NCBI RefSeq assembly: GCF_030867145.1 | Contig: NC_134439.1 | Coordinates: 8,717,379 to 8,781,378 of the forward strand | Source of the DNA: Opisthocomus hoazin | Lineage: Eukaryota > Chordata > Aves > Opisthocomiformes > Opisthocomidae | Length of the DNA: 64,000 nucleotides | Direction: 5' to 3' | Shown here: positions 25,608-37,170 of the stretch, piece by piece | How positions within the stretch are numbered: position 1 is the stretch's first letter | Layout of the letters: every line of letters starts with the position of its first letter | Translations under genes and position numbers: made by a program | Notes under the pieces: model-generated | The model's input: only the letters and a program-made list of their open reading frames with translations | Told to the model about the DNA's origin: nothing | The model's database searches: none

Positions 25608-28600
25608 ATGGTGCTGAGCACCCTGCCCAAGGAGGGCACCATGGCTGTCATGGTCCGGGTGCGGCCCCCTGCCCCCTGCGAGCGTGCCTCCCACCCCATC
25701 CTGCACGTCGTCGACCAGCACATGATCATCTTCGACCCTGAGGAGCCCGCTGGCAGCGTGCTGCCCGCCCGCAGGCCCAAGCAGCAGGGCAAGGACCCGA
25801 AGTTCGTCTTCGACCGGGTGTTTGGGGAAGGGGCCACGCAGGAGGAGGTGTTCCAGCACACCACCCGCGAGGTGCTGCACAGCGTCCTCAATGGCTACAA
25901 CTGCTCCGGTGAGACCCGGCAAACGCCTTTGATCCTTGCAGGAGCCCCGCTCCTGGGTTGGGTGGGCTCAGGGGAGCTGTGGATTTATTTTAGAAGCCCC
26001 CAAGCAGCTGGGGAGAGGGGGGAACACAACAGTGATGGAAAAACATATAGGCTTAAACTTGTTGGTGGCACCAAGCTGGGGTGATTGCAGGTGTGGTCAG
26101 GACAGGGACGATCCTGACATGGAAGTGTTGTCTCATCTCAGCAGGTAAATGAGGGGCAGCAAAACATGCAGTGCTGTTAGAGTCACAGAAGGGCTTAGGC
26201 TGAGGCTGGGCAGGCGCTTTCCAGGCATTTTGAGGGAGGAGGATCACTTGCTCTCCGCCCTGCTGGGGCAGGAAGATGTCAGGTGGATGCGTGGTGCAAA
26301 GAGCACCTTGGTTTTGCCGTCCCCTCCCAGCCCGGATCGCCGTGATGGGCAGAGCTTTGGGAGGACGCTGAGTTTGGGAGCGGGGTCTCGGGGTGCTTTG
26401 GGGGCTGCCGTGCTCCTCGCACGTGCTCCCAGGCTGGCAGCACTGGAAAGCCGGGTCTGGAAAGCTCCTTGCTGGGTCTGAAAGCTCCTCGCCCGCCGCC
26501 GCAGACCCTCGTGCCGTTCGCAGGCTGTCAGCAGACGAGCGGCTTAACGAGCACATCACTTCTGTGAGGCAGGCAGAGAGCGGGAGACGACTGCTCTCCT
26601 GTCTAATCCCGCGCCGGGCCGGGCACTGGGACCGGAGGATGCTATTGCTGGGTCTCCGGCGTGCTCTGCGAGGCGCTGAAGGCTGCCTCTGTCACCGTGC
26701 CCACCTGGCAGGCATGTCTCGTGTCTCTATCTGCATAAAATCACTCCAGGATCCTCAAATGAGAGAGCTGCGAAGAGCCGAGCGCTGCTAATGGGGAGAA
26801 GGGCTGAGGCTCTCGAGATGAGCGTGTCCTGCTCTGGTGGTGATGCTTGAAAGAGGGTGTTGAAAGATGGGAGGGAGGGGAAAATGAGGTGAATGACAAG
26901 GTCTGGAGGAAGAAACACTCTGGTGAGAGACCGGGGAACGGGGCTGCACAGCTTGTGAAAGGGAAGGTTCAGGGGTGACACGTGCACGGCCTCCAAGCGG
27001 GCGATGGTTTGGGGACTTGTTCTGTCTCTGTCTGCTAAATTAGAGAGGTTGAAACACGGAAAAAAAATTGTGCTAAAGGGTAGTGCAGCCAGCACAGAGG
27101 TAATTAGCTTTGCCTCGTCTGCGCGAAGCCTGCAAGTGACCCCTGCCGCAGGAGCTGCTGCGGGGAACGCTCCTCTCCGGGAAGGAGTGGGCATCGCCCC
27201 GCTCCCCGTCATTAATGAGCGTTTCACGCACTCACCCTTTCTCCTCCCAGTGTTTGCCTATGGCGCGACAGGAGCAGGAAAAACCTCCACCATGCTGGGC
27301 TCGGAGACGAGCCCCGGCATCACGTACCTCACCATGGTGGAGCTGGACTAGAAGATCGAGGCCAGAAAGGAGGAGAAGAGCTGTGAGGTCTTTGTCTCCT
27401 ACCAGGAGGTATGCTGCGGCCGGGCCCTGTCCCCTCCCGCCTCCGGGTCACCGTCACTAGGAGCTGGCGTTGGTCTGGACCCTGTAATGCCACGCTCGGG
27501 GTGTCCCCAGCCCAGCCAGAGTCTGACTGGAAGCGGGCTCACCCACCCAGTTTGGTGAACCGGTGCTGCTGGCTTCTCCCATCCGGTGTCGGGGAATTTT
27601 CTCTTCCTTGCCGTGTGTCCCAAGGGCTGAAATTTCGCTTTGTGCTTTTGGCTCCTCTCAGCTCAGCGTGTGGGAGCCGTACCCAGCACCCGACCCCGAG
27701 CAGAGGGGGACGATGATCGCCGGCTCCTGCGTGTGCCTGCCCGCAGGGGCCGTGGGCAGGCCGGCGGCTCATCATGTCCCCTCGGCGCTGAGCCAGGAAT
27801 TACGCTCCCCCAGGGCTCTGCAAACCTGTTCCCTGGGTTCTTCGTGCTCTCCTACGCAAACTTGCAAGTTGATTTCAATTCCAGCCAGGCCCTTCCCTGA
27901 ATTAGCAGGGCTGTCACGGCTGCGTGGGGAGATGGAGAGCTCCGACTGTAATTTCAGTCTGAACCTGGTGCCTTGCCCGTTGCTGCGTGCAGGGGGGGAG
28001 TCCAGGTGTCTGGATGCTTTCCCAGCCGGCTTCCCAGCTGGGCTTGTCGGTGGGTGCTGGATTCCTGCCTGCGGCGAATCCATTAGCTGTGCTGGAAATC
28101 TGCCCTTCCCGCTGCCGGCTCGGCCTCCCGGCAGGCAAACCATGGTCTGGTGAGGATGCAGGGCCAGTTACCGGCCTCCAGCATCTCCACGGCCCCTCCG
28201 GCCCACGCCGGAGCTGCTCCTGGGGGGCTGAGGGTGTTGCAGGGCGGTGGGGGAAGCGTTTGCTTCTCCTGCGAGACCTTCAGGGATGCAGAAGGGGAAG
28301 CTGCAGAGCGATGCTGTCAAGTGAGTCTCAGCAGCTGTGTCCCCCCTCGCGCGCACCAGCCGGGAACTGGGCTTGGCACTGAAAGCGCGGGCTGGGTGCG
28401 GCCCTGGGGCACTGCGAGGCTGCGTCTGGGGCTTGCAGCCCTGCTCGGCGTCTGGGCTGCCAGCAGCATCCACGGTCGGAGTCAGGGCTGGGGCTGCCAC
28501 CGTGCCTGAGCGCTTCCCGGGTCGCGCCGGGGCTCTGGGCTGGCGTGCTGCCCTTGGGGGACCCGGCCAGCTGTAACCCCATCGTTCACCAACCGTAGGA

Positions 28601-30640
28601 GACGCTGATTATTTTCCGTAGCTCTGGCGCTTCTTGTGAGATCCTTTCTGCGGCTTTGCTAGTCGAGTCATCGCCGAGCTTTTGGCTCGTCTTCTCAGCG
28701 TGCTGGGCTCCTCTTTTCCCCCTGCTCGAGCTCACAGGCTGCATGATCCTCTTTGCCACCCTGTTATAAACACTGAAACTGGTGATGCTGGCTCCAACCG
28801 TCAACCCTGTGTGGCTTGTGGAGCTGCAGCCTCACCCATGTCTGTCCTCGCAGATCCACGCGAAGCAGCAGGACCGTGTTGGCGGCCTCTCTCGGGATCT
28901 GCAAGTGGCCAAGATGAGCTTGATCGACCTGGCCGGCTCAGAGGGTGCTTCTGTCACCAACGCCAAGGGAGAGCGGCTCCAGGAGGGTGCCAACATCAGC
29001 TGCTCACTGCTGACCCTCATCAACGTCACCAGTGCCCTGGCTGATGCGAAGGTAACGCTGTTCCTGGCGTGGCCTCTCCGGGGTGGGTGAGTACGAGGAG
29101 TGTGCTCAAGCGATGGTCCAGCCGGTGCGGTGAGGACGGCAGCCTGGGCCGGGCTCCGAGAGGTGCCATGGGATGAGCGTGGCCGTCCCCTTGTGATGCA
29201 GGACTGGGAGCTGAGTGCCCAAGGGCCCAAAGCTGAGCAGACTCTTGATCTCTTGGTACAGAGCAAGAAAACCCACATCCCCTACGGGGACAGCAAGCTC
29301 ATGCGCTTGCTGAAGGACTCCATTGGCAGCAACTGCCGCACCATCGTGATTGCTGCTGTGAGCCCCTCGGTGCTGGCCCACGAGGACACCCACAACACGC
29401 TGAAGTACACCAGCCGGGCCAAGGAGATCAAGTTGTTGGTGAGGATCTGGCATTGCGGTGATGTGTTTGGAAGCTGCTGGGGAGGGTGGAAGGAGCCTGG
29501 TGGGGCGAGTTAGCGGGTGCCTCCCTTCTTCAGCTCGAGTTTTCCAGCTCTGGGGGAGCTGCTGCGCGCAGAAAGCAGCTGGTGGAGCTGCAGATGCTGC
29601 GTGCCCGGTGGTCTGCTAAAGCGCCTCAGCCCAGAGCCCAAAAAGGCCTGTGACAGCGGGTCCCTGAGCACAGATCATGTCCACTGTGGCCAGCCTGGGG
29701 GTCCCTGGGGGAGCCTGAGTAGCTGTGCTGCTTTGGCATCGGAGAGGGGTAGGTGCCTCTTTAACCTCTCCCTGATCCCTGTCTCTGCAGATGAAGAGCA
29801 GCGTGTTCAGCTTCGACTGCCACGTTACTAAATACCCCGTGACCTGTGAGCAGCTGAAAGCAGAGGTGAGAGGCTGTCGGGGAGGGAAGGGCTCTGTCTT
29901 TAGCCTGGAACGTGGTGCCCTGATCTCCTCGGGGTTGTGAAACCACCTGGGCAATGGATGATCGTTCCTTGCAGGTGGCAGATCTGCGGGAGAAGCTCCG
30001 TGCCTATGAGGGCGCTGCCCAGAAGGCGTAGAAACGGGCACCGCTGCCTCCCCTCAACTTGAGCCCAGTGGGGCTGCGCAGGTGAGGCTGGTGAAGAGGA
30101 GGGACGGAGCTTGGTCTGAGCTCCTGGTGTCCCCCGAGTGAGGAGCCTACGGGGTTTTAGTGCTGCTTGGAGCCCAGGGGTCTGTGAGAAAGCAGATGAG
30201 CTTCTCTGCTGGTGTGCATCATCATTGCGACTGTGGGCAGGCGTAGTTCCGAGCCTGGAAGGAGGAGATGAGAGGAGGGGTGGGCAATGGGAGGGGGCTT
30301 GGCTTGCCGAGTGGGGCCTGCGTGGGGGCTCAGATACCCTCGTGGTGTACACTGGGCACACTGGGAGAGGGCAGGAGCTCAGCCGGTCCACGGGGTGCTG
30401 GCTCAGTGCGTGCTGGGCTGTGGACTGCTAGCGAAACCCCTTCACTTCCCAGCTATCAGGGAGTTTGGGGACCAAACTCTGCTCGAACGTGGGCTGATGC
30501 TGGGCTTTTGGGTGATTGCTCCAGGCTCCGGAGGAAATGCCTCCCAGCAGCTCCCCAGCAACCCTCCAGAGAGATGTCCAGCTGGAACCGAAGAAACCAA
30601 GCGGCCTTCCGCAGGGCTTGTCCAGCAGCCAGACAGAGAC
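25608..30640 (+). pseudogene. KIF18B: KIF18B-like kinesin-8, unprocessed pseudogene
   Basis: Plus-strand exons with GT/AG borders: 25608-25908 (VRVRPPAPCERASH, FVFDRVFGEGATQEEVFQHT), 27251-27408 (P-loop [17 protein letters not shown]), 28854-29051 (switch [15 protein letters not shown]), 29262-29438 ([16 protein letters not shown]), 29791-29865, 29975 onward and probably 30525-30640. The wording is closest to KIF18B, a plus-end-directed microtubule depolymerase of mitosis. Defects: amber codons at 27349-27351 and 30029-30031; exons for the region after SYQEV, including the SSRSH switch I motif, are not found between 27409 and 28853; switch II has Gly where Arg is usual and the following NRS reads SCS. 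Introns are kept, so this is a decayed gene or duplicate and not a retrocopy. The tail exons needed for a full protein are not recognised before the 28S fragment. Confidence 0.88.
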
Positions 30641-31075
30641 GTGAGTGTCCTCGCGCCGTCCCCACGTGCCACTTGCTCTTCTTTGCCCGTGGAGGACGGG
30701 GTGTCCGCCCTCGTGCTGCACACAGCCGTCCCCAGGATGGTTTGGATGGACACCAGGTCTTCTCTCGCAGATGACTGCCTGCCCTGGAAAATAAGGGATT
30801 TGGCTCCTGGGGTTCTAATCCCATGGGATAATCTCTCCTGGAAGTGTCAGCAGTGAAGGTTTCCAGGCACAGCAACTGTGTGAGCCTTAAGTGCATGTTG
30901 TTAGTCCTGAAATGAGCTGCGCGAAGTCTTTCCTCCTGCCTCGGCTCCCCCAGGACCTGCCCTGGCAGGGCTCCCGTGGCACCATCTGCTGATGTCTCTG
31001 CCCCCAGCACCTTGGCAGAATGAAGCTCTTCAGAAAGATTTCTTGAGGGAGGCTGGCCTTGATGTGTGCCTGGAT

Positions 31076-31572
31076 CAACCAGCCCTGAAAATGGATGGCG
31101 CTGGAGCGTCGGGCCCGTACCCGGCCGTCGCTGGCAGTGCGAGGCCCGCGGGGGCTAGGCCGCGACGAGTAGGACGGCCACTGCGGTGCGCCTCGAAGCC
31201 TGGGGCGCAGGCCTGGGTGGAGCCGCCGCAGGTGCAGATCTTGGTGGTAGTAGCAAATATTCAAACGAGAGCTTTGAAGGCTGAAGTGGAGCAGGGTTCC
31301 ACGTGAACAGCAGTTGAACATGGGTCAGTCGGTCCTAAGCGATAGGCGAGTGCCGTTCTGAAAGGGTGGGCGATGGCCTCCATTGCCCTCAGCCGATCGA
31401 AAGGGAGTCGGGTTCAGATCCCCAAATCCAGAGTGGCGGAGACGGGCGCCGCGAGGCTCCCAGTGCGGTGACGCAACCGGTCCCGGAGAAGCCGTCGGGA
31501 GCCCCGGGGAGAGTTCTCTTCTTTGTGAAGGGCTGGGTGCCCTGGAATGTGTTCGCCCCGAGAGAGGGGCGG
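31076..31572 (+). pseudogene. 28S rRNA fragment, degenerate
   Basis: About 500 bp follow the vertebrate 28S rRNA sequence in sense orientation: agccctgaaaatggatggcg near the start, then ccgccgcaggtgcagatctt, gtagtagcaaatattcaaac, cagttgaacatgggtcagtc, cgatcgaaagggagtcgggt, and ccctggaatg at the end. Compared from memory it carries many substitutions and small deletions, and the variable expansion segment is much shortened. No 18S or 5.8S sequence is seen nearby, so this is an isolated inserted piece and not part of a working rDNA unit. Confidence 0.92.
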
Positions 31573-31821
31573 TGCTGGCCGACGCGGCTGAGAATGGCTC
31601 CTGGTTTAACCTGGATGTGAGAGGCATCGTGGGGGACAGGAGCGAGCTCTTCGACGGCCCCTCTGGGGAGCGGGGCAGGGAGGAAGAGGGCAGAGCCATC
31701 ACCAGAGCAGAGTTTTGCTGGGGACCGGAGCAAAGAGGTGTTTCCTCGTGGTCGCAGGGACACGGGGCCGCACGTGAGCCCAGGGCCAACACACCCACCA
31801 CGTCCAGGGTGTAGAAACATC

Positions 31822-32275
31822 TGTTAAAAATTTTATCCTCACACGAGCGGGTTACACTAGGTATTGCTTTATTCACAACTCAGAGTTGGGCCATCACCTC
31901 AGCGAGTGGCAAAGCTTAACTCGCTAGACCAGTTTATAGACATTTATTAAACCGATGACATCAAGTCTAGAATCTTCATAAGTTTCTAAGCAACCATTCC
32001 ATTCCTTTGAGTACATCATTTATTAAGTTCTTTCTATTCTTCTGTCTTCGTAGAATTCTCCCTTGCTGGTTTTAGGCCTTGCCTGGTTTCAGGGTCGTCT
32101 CGGCTTCTTTTGTAAATTGTGTTTGATACAATCCATACAATAGATTTCTATCCCAATTGCACACATACACATTGTATGGTTTCTTAACACAGCTGTGTTT
32201 ACACAGCGGAATCTACGTTCTAGTTCTATGATTTTATTCTATTCTATAATCAATCTTTATAACCAATCTCTAACA
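31822..32275 (-). repeat. ERV2 3' LTR
   Basis: Begins tgttaaaaattttatcctca and ends aaccaatctctaaca. It differs from the partner at 46536-46986 by eight substitutions and one 3-bp indel (hand count). On the minus strand it carries TATAAA and AATAAA in sequence near 31933 and 31943. The polypurine tract (AAAAGGAGGGAA on the minus strand) is at 32276-32287. Confidence 0.95.
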
Positions 32276-32326
32276 TTCCCTCCTTTTGTTTTTATTGCAT
32301 TCCTGCAATTACTAATCACTGTATTT

Positions 32327-33085
32327 TCAAACTTCTTTTTGACACTTCTTAATGATTGACATTAAACAAGGTAGTATACACTGAAAAAACACAAACAGAC
32401 AGACAACGATTATTACAACAAAGAATACCTGGACTTCAGGAGATATACCTTGATACCAATAAGCATGATTTTTCATCTGGGAAAAAGAATCCTGGAGGTA
32501 CAAAAGGTATTGAGTGATTTGTTCATCTCCATCCAAAAGGCTAGTTTTTGCTGGAACATAAGTTCCCGGAACGGCAAGAATTCTACCAAAAAGAATTTCT
32601 GCAGGGGACACTGCTACAGGTTGTCTTGGAGTCTTTCTAATATCCCATAAAACTAAGTTCAAAGCTTCTGGCCACTTTAATCCAGTTTGTTTACCAACCT
32701 TGACTAACTTCTCCTTAGTAGTTCTATTTATCCTTTTCACTTGTCCAGAACACTGTGGATGATAAGGGGTGTGTAATTGTTGTCTAATTCTTAAAGCATG
32801 ATATATCTGAACCAAAATAGCTGCCGTAAAGTGTGCTCCCCTATCTGAGTCAATTATTTCTGGAACGCCATATCGTGGAGTTAATTCTTTGAACAAAATC
32901 TTAACTATTGATTTTGAATCATTCTTTCTTGTTGGGAAAGCTTCTACCCATCCGGATAACTGATCTACAATCACTAACAAGTATGCATAAGCCAGAGTTT
33001 TAGGCATCTCAGCATAATTAGTTGGGAGCTTTTGAAAAGGAAAGGTGGCCGGAGGCCTTTTACTTTGTGGCGGGTTAATTTGCAA
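32327..33085 (-). pseudogene. pol: ERV2 integrase core fused in frame to Env membrane tail
   Basis: The 252-codon frame has the integrase catalytic core (VIVDQLSGW, DSDRGAHF). The third acidic position is lost: the segment that normally reads S-G-Q-V-E has Lys in place of Glu. Past about residue 190 the frame switches without a stop into a strongly hydrophobic stretch ending in CLMSIIKKCQKEV, which looks like an Env anchor with a short tail. A deletion evidently joined the two. No function is expected for the integrase part. Confidence 0.82.
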
Positions 33086-33127
33086 TGTAGCATATTGCTT
33101 GTAGAGTTTACAATTCTCACAAACCGT

Positions 33128-33770
33128 TCATGCTGCAGCGTAAATTTTTGGCGCTGCCCACAGTCTTTGAATTCGGGAGGCTATGCTCTCCGGTCCTCCA
33201 TGAGTTTTCTCATGGAACCAGCGGGTTAAGGGTAATAAATACCTTTTTGGCAACAGAGGTTTGTTGTTTAAAATCCATTGCTCTCCTTGCCTCTGAGCTC
33301 CTAGTCGTTCCCATAAGGATCGTTCATCTTCAGTTAAGGATTCATAGAGTTGGCACATGTCCGGTGGGCTTGTCCATTCTGCCTTTGTTTGCAGTGCAGC
33401 CATAAGAAGGTTGCAATGCCTAGCAGCTGCTCAGGCTGCTTGATCAGCCAAGTGGTTACCTCTTGAGACGGCATCTTGTTTTCCTGTGTGAGCTTTAACA
33501 TATATTATCGCTAAAGTTGCCAGCAATTGAATCGCTTCCAGTAAATCTTTTATTTGCTTTCCATGAGCAATCGTTTTTCTTGCTGAAGTTAGAAATCCTC
33601 TCTCTTTCCAGAGGGCACCTGTTGCATGACGCACTCCAAAAGCATATTTTGAGTCAGTATAAATGTTCACTTTTTTCCCTTTTGCATACCTGGCTGCTTC
33701 TGTCAGTGCGACAACTTCCGCACTTTGGCTCCCAGAGACAAAGGTAGAGGTCCAGCAATTAATACCGTTG
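33128..33770 (-). pseudogene. pol: ERV2 RNase H and integrase zinc region
   Basis: Frame 33670-33431 carries RNase H motifs (NIYTDSKYAFGV, YVKAHTGKQDA, GNHLADQAA). Frame 33403-33128 carries the H2C2-type integrase N-terminus region (RYLLPLTRWFHEKTHGGPE). Stops separate both from each other and from the RT. Confidence 0.85.
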
Positions 33771-33881
33771 TTTCTGTCATCACCGCCAAACCCACAACCC
33801 GTCGTTCTTTATCATAATACGACGATCCATCTGTGAAAAGACTAATCTCCGGTTATCAAGTGGTTGATCTGTTATGTCGTC

Positions 33882-34942
33882 TCAAGACTTGCTAGTAAAT
33901 GTTAAAATTTGCGTACAGTCATGAGTATCTTTTTCACCATCAGTTGGCAAAGGTAACAGTGTGGCAGGGTTAAGCATGTTGCACCTTTCCAATTTCCAAT
34001 TGTCAGCTAATAACAATACCAATTCATAGCGATGTGCTCTTTGAGGTGAAAGAGATTTTTCAGCGTATTGTTTTAACAAAATTTCCACTTCATGGGGTAC
34101 ACATACGGTTAGTGCATGTCCTAAAACAATTGACCGAGATTTTTCTACTATCTCAGCTGCAGCTGCAATTGCTCGGATACAAAACGGAGTTCCTTTTACT
34201 ACAGGATCTAACGTAGCTGTAAAATAAGCTACTGGTCTTTCATAAGGCCCTAAAGTTTGGACTAAAACTCCTCTGGCTGTTTTCTTTATCCCATCACAAT
34301 AAAGTTTAAAGGGTTTGGTATAATCAGGGAGTCCTAATGCTGGGGCATTCAATAAGGCATTCTTTAGTGTGCGAACAGGTTTTTCTCTTTCAGATCCCCA
34401 TGCTATAGGTTGCACCTCCTGATTCCTAGTTGCTTCATGCAACGGTTTTGCTATTTCACTAAATCCAGGGATCCAAGGTCTGCAAAATCCAACTTGCCCT
34501 AAAAATTCCCTTAACTGCTTCTTAGTGGTAGGTCTTGGCAGTTCCTGTATTATTTTAACTCTTTCAGGATCAATTTCTCTTTTTCCCAGACGTAATAAAA
34601 ATCCCAGGTACTTTAGCTTAGTCTGGCAAAACTGCAGTTTGGATGGAGAGACTCGATGACCCTTCTGTACCAATTGACAACACAAATATTTAGTATCACG
34701 TATACAATTTTCTTTTGTCTTTCTCACAAGTAAAAGATCATCCACATATTGCATCAAAACGGACAATCAGGGAAAATTTAGATCTTGTAAATAATTTCTC
34801 AAAATCTGAGAGAAAATAGTGGGTGAACTAGTAAAACCTTGCAGCAATCGTGTCCAGGTTAACTGTTTCCCTTGCCAGGTAAAGGCAAAGATATGTCGCC
34901 TTTGCTCTGCTATTGGTATACAAAAAAAAAGGCTCCTGTTAA
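33882..34942 (-). pseudogene. pol: ERV2 reverse transcriptase, 3' part
   Basis: Frame 34766-33882 starts at the polymerase box (YVDDLLLV) and continues through thumb and connection (GFCRPWIPGFSEIAKPLHEA, DGIKKTARGVLVQ). The preceding palm text (FAFTWQGKQLTWT) is readable on the minus strand up to 34943, where ERV3 interrupts the gene inside the motif that carries the first catalytic Asp. Confidence 0.87.
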
Positions 34943-34948
34943 ATCAAG
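34943..34948. repeat. ERV3 target-site duplication, left
   Basis: The six bases atcaag directly precede the ERV3 TG terminus. They are repeated at 45767-45772 directly after its CA terminus. Confidence 0.93.
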
Positions 34949-35306
34949 TGCCGGGTCTCAGCATCCGTGAAAGGACGGGAACGACTCTCACACGCATTGG
35001 TAAGATCCACAGTCAGATACCTTAATTCCCCCGCTTCTGCCGTTATATACATTTGCCATATCTGTACACACGATTACGCTGACATCGGATAGGCTACAGA
35101 CATAAATCACACACTGTTCACATGCCCCACATTCCCTTATAATTGGTAACTATGCGCTAACGCCAATAGCAACAGACTGCCTCCACGTCCTTGAACACAT
35201 CTTGTTTTTGCTATCAATGGCTATTCTTAGCTGTCTTTTCCAGCAGCCTATTAAATCATGCTGTTTTGCTTAAGCAGCCTAGTCGTGCTAATTCTCAAGC
35301 TATATC
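34949..35306 (-). repeat. ERV3 3' LTR
   Basis: Starts tgccgggtctcagcatccgt and follows the partner LTR (45399-45766) to ctcaagctatat, with 12 differences in about 355 bases by hand count, nearly all transitions. The last dozen bases next to the polypurine tract (minus strand AAAAAGGGGGAGA at about 35305-35317) do not match the partner. Confidence 0.9.
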
Positions 35307-35329
35307 TCCCCCTTTTTCTTTTCAAAAAA

Positions 35330-35530
35330 GCTAAGCTATCTTATCATTACCTTAAAAACATTTGCTCAATTTGTGTTAGTTGCATTACAAAAATTTTCTT
35401 CACAGTTACCTCTAGTGCCTCTTGTGTTATGCGTATTATACACGGGACCAACATAATCACTGCCATAATCATTACAACAATAAGCAATAACATTTTGATT
35501 AGTGACATTAACCAGCCAGAAATTCCCCAT
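35330..35530 (-). pseudogene. env: ERV3 Env anchor remnant
   Basis: On the minus strand a short frame from about 35515 reads MSLIKMLLLIVVMIMAVIML and continues with PCIIRI, a strongly hydrophobic stretch, then an amphipathic tail ending in a stop about 40 bases before the polypurine tract. This is the position and character of a retroviral transmembrane anchor and cytoplasmic tail. The rest of env is missing. Confidence 0.7.
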
Positions 35531-37137
35531 CGTTAGGATGTAGCATCTTTGTTAACCGGGCCCACTGTCTTTTTATCACCTCCCCTTCTTCTTCCATGTT
35601 CATTCAAGATGGGTTTGATCCATTTTGCCGGCACCCACTCTGCCTGTCCATTATCTGTAGAAATACTAGCATATCCCCTCCCCCAAGTGAGTAGTCGTAC
35701 TGGACCTGGATGAAGAGTTAGAATGTACCCTTAGCAAGTTTGCTGATGACACCAAACTGGGAGGTGTGGTAGATACACCAGAAGGCTGTGCTGCCATTCA
35801 GCGTGACCTGGATAGGCTGGAAAGCTGGGCAGAGAGGAACCTGATGAGGTTCAACAAAGCCAAATGCAGGGTCCTGCACCTGGGGAGGAACAACCTCATG
35901 CACCAGTACAGGCTTGGGACGGACCTGCTGGAGAGCAGCTCTGCAGAGAGGGACCTGGGCGTCCTCGTGGACGACAGGTTAACCGTGAGCCAGCAGTGTG
36001 CCCTGGGTGCCAAGAAAGCCAATGGGATCCTGGGGTGCATCAAGAAGAGTGTGGCCAGCAGGACGAGGGAGGTTCTCCTTCCCCTCTACACTGCCCTAGT
36101 GAGGACTCATCTAGAGTACTGTGTCCAGTTCTGGGCTCCCCAGTTCAAGAAAGATGAAGAGCTACTGGAGAGAGTCCAGCGGAGGGCTACGAGGATGATG
36201 AGGGGACTAGAACATCTCCCCTACGAGGAGAGGTTGAGGGAGCTGGGCTTGTTCAGCCTGAAGAAGAGAAGGCTGCGAGGGGACCTAATAAATGCTTACA
36301 AATATCTGCAGGGTGGGTGTCAGGAGGATGGGGCCAAGCTCTTTTCAGTGGTGCCCAGTGACAGGACAAGGGGCAATGGGCACAAACTGAGGCACAGGAA
36401 GTTCCGTCTGAACATGAGGAAGAACTTCTTCCCTCTGAGGGTGATGGAGCCCTGGAACAGGCTGCCCAGGGAGGTTGTGGATTCTCCTTCTCTGGAGATA
36501 TTCAAGACCCACCTGGACAAGGTCCTGTGCAGCCTGCTGTAGGTGACCCTGCTTGGGCAGGAGGGTTGGACTGGATGACCCCCAGAGATCCCTTCCAACC
36601 CCTACTATTCTGTGATTCTGTGATTCTGTGACCTTCCCAGACCCCTTTATCCAGGCGGAATACAGTTACTAATACCACATCATTGTCATAGACATTTTTG
36701 TTTGTTCCCCTGTGCCGATCAGCTGGGGGGTCACTGTGACCTCCTCTAACATTCAACCAATTCAGGACAAAAAGGGTTTTGTGTAGACAGTCTATTGGGG
36801 ATTGCTCTCCCCCCTTTTTTAAAATATTTAAATGATCTTTTAGTAAGCGATGGGAATGCTCAACAATAGCTTGACCGATGGAGTGGTATGGGATGCCCCA
36901 TACATGCTTAACACCCCACCGCTGAAGGAAATGGGCCACCACCTGAGACCTGTAGGCTGGGCCATTATCAGTTTTAATTTGTTCAGGTACTCCCAACACA
37001 GCAAAGGCTTGCGCCCAATGTTGTTGGGTTGCTTTGGCATTGGTAGAAGTAGCTGCTGTTGCCCAGATGGCAGTCGAACACATATCAACAGAGACATGGA
37101 TGTGCTTCAAACGCCCAGACTGGGGGAACTCGGTCAC
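35530..37137 (-). pseudogene. pol: ERV3 integrase, split by a CR1
   Basis: Frame 37137-36631 has the catalytic core with all three acidic positions (SVDMCSTAIWAT, KTDNGPAY, GQAIVEHSH). The coding sequence stops at the CR1 (35710-36630) and resumes on its other side with the C-terminal SH3-like end (RGYASISTDNGQAEWVPAKW) and a stop at about 35530. Confidence 0.88.
35710..36630 (+). mobile_element. CR1 LINE, 3' 0.9 kb with open ORF2 end
   Basis: A 5'-truncated CR1 on the plus strand, ending in three perfect attctgtg units (36607-36630). The frame 35766-36542 is open for 258 codons up to the natural ORF2 stop and encodes the C-terminal part of the CR1 reverse transcriptase ([48 protein letters not shown]). 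It lies inside ERV3 integrase, so it is one of the latest events in the nest. It is not active because its 5' part is missing. Confidence 0.95.
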
Positions 37138-37170
37138 ATCGGTTTGCCAAAGTTGTCTGGGCTGTAGACC

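Noticed and set aside
31325-31876. Frames of 140-180 codons over the 28S fragment
   Set aside because: They translate ribosomal RNA sequence and its antisense, and are not protein-coding.
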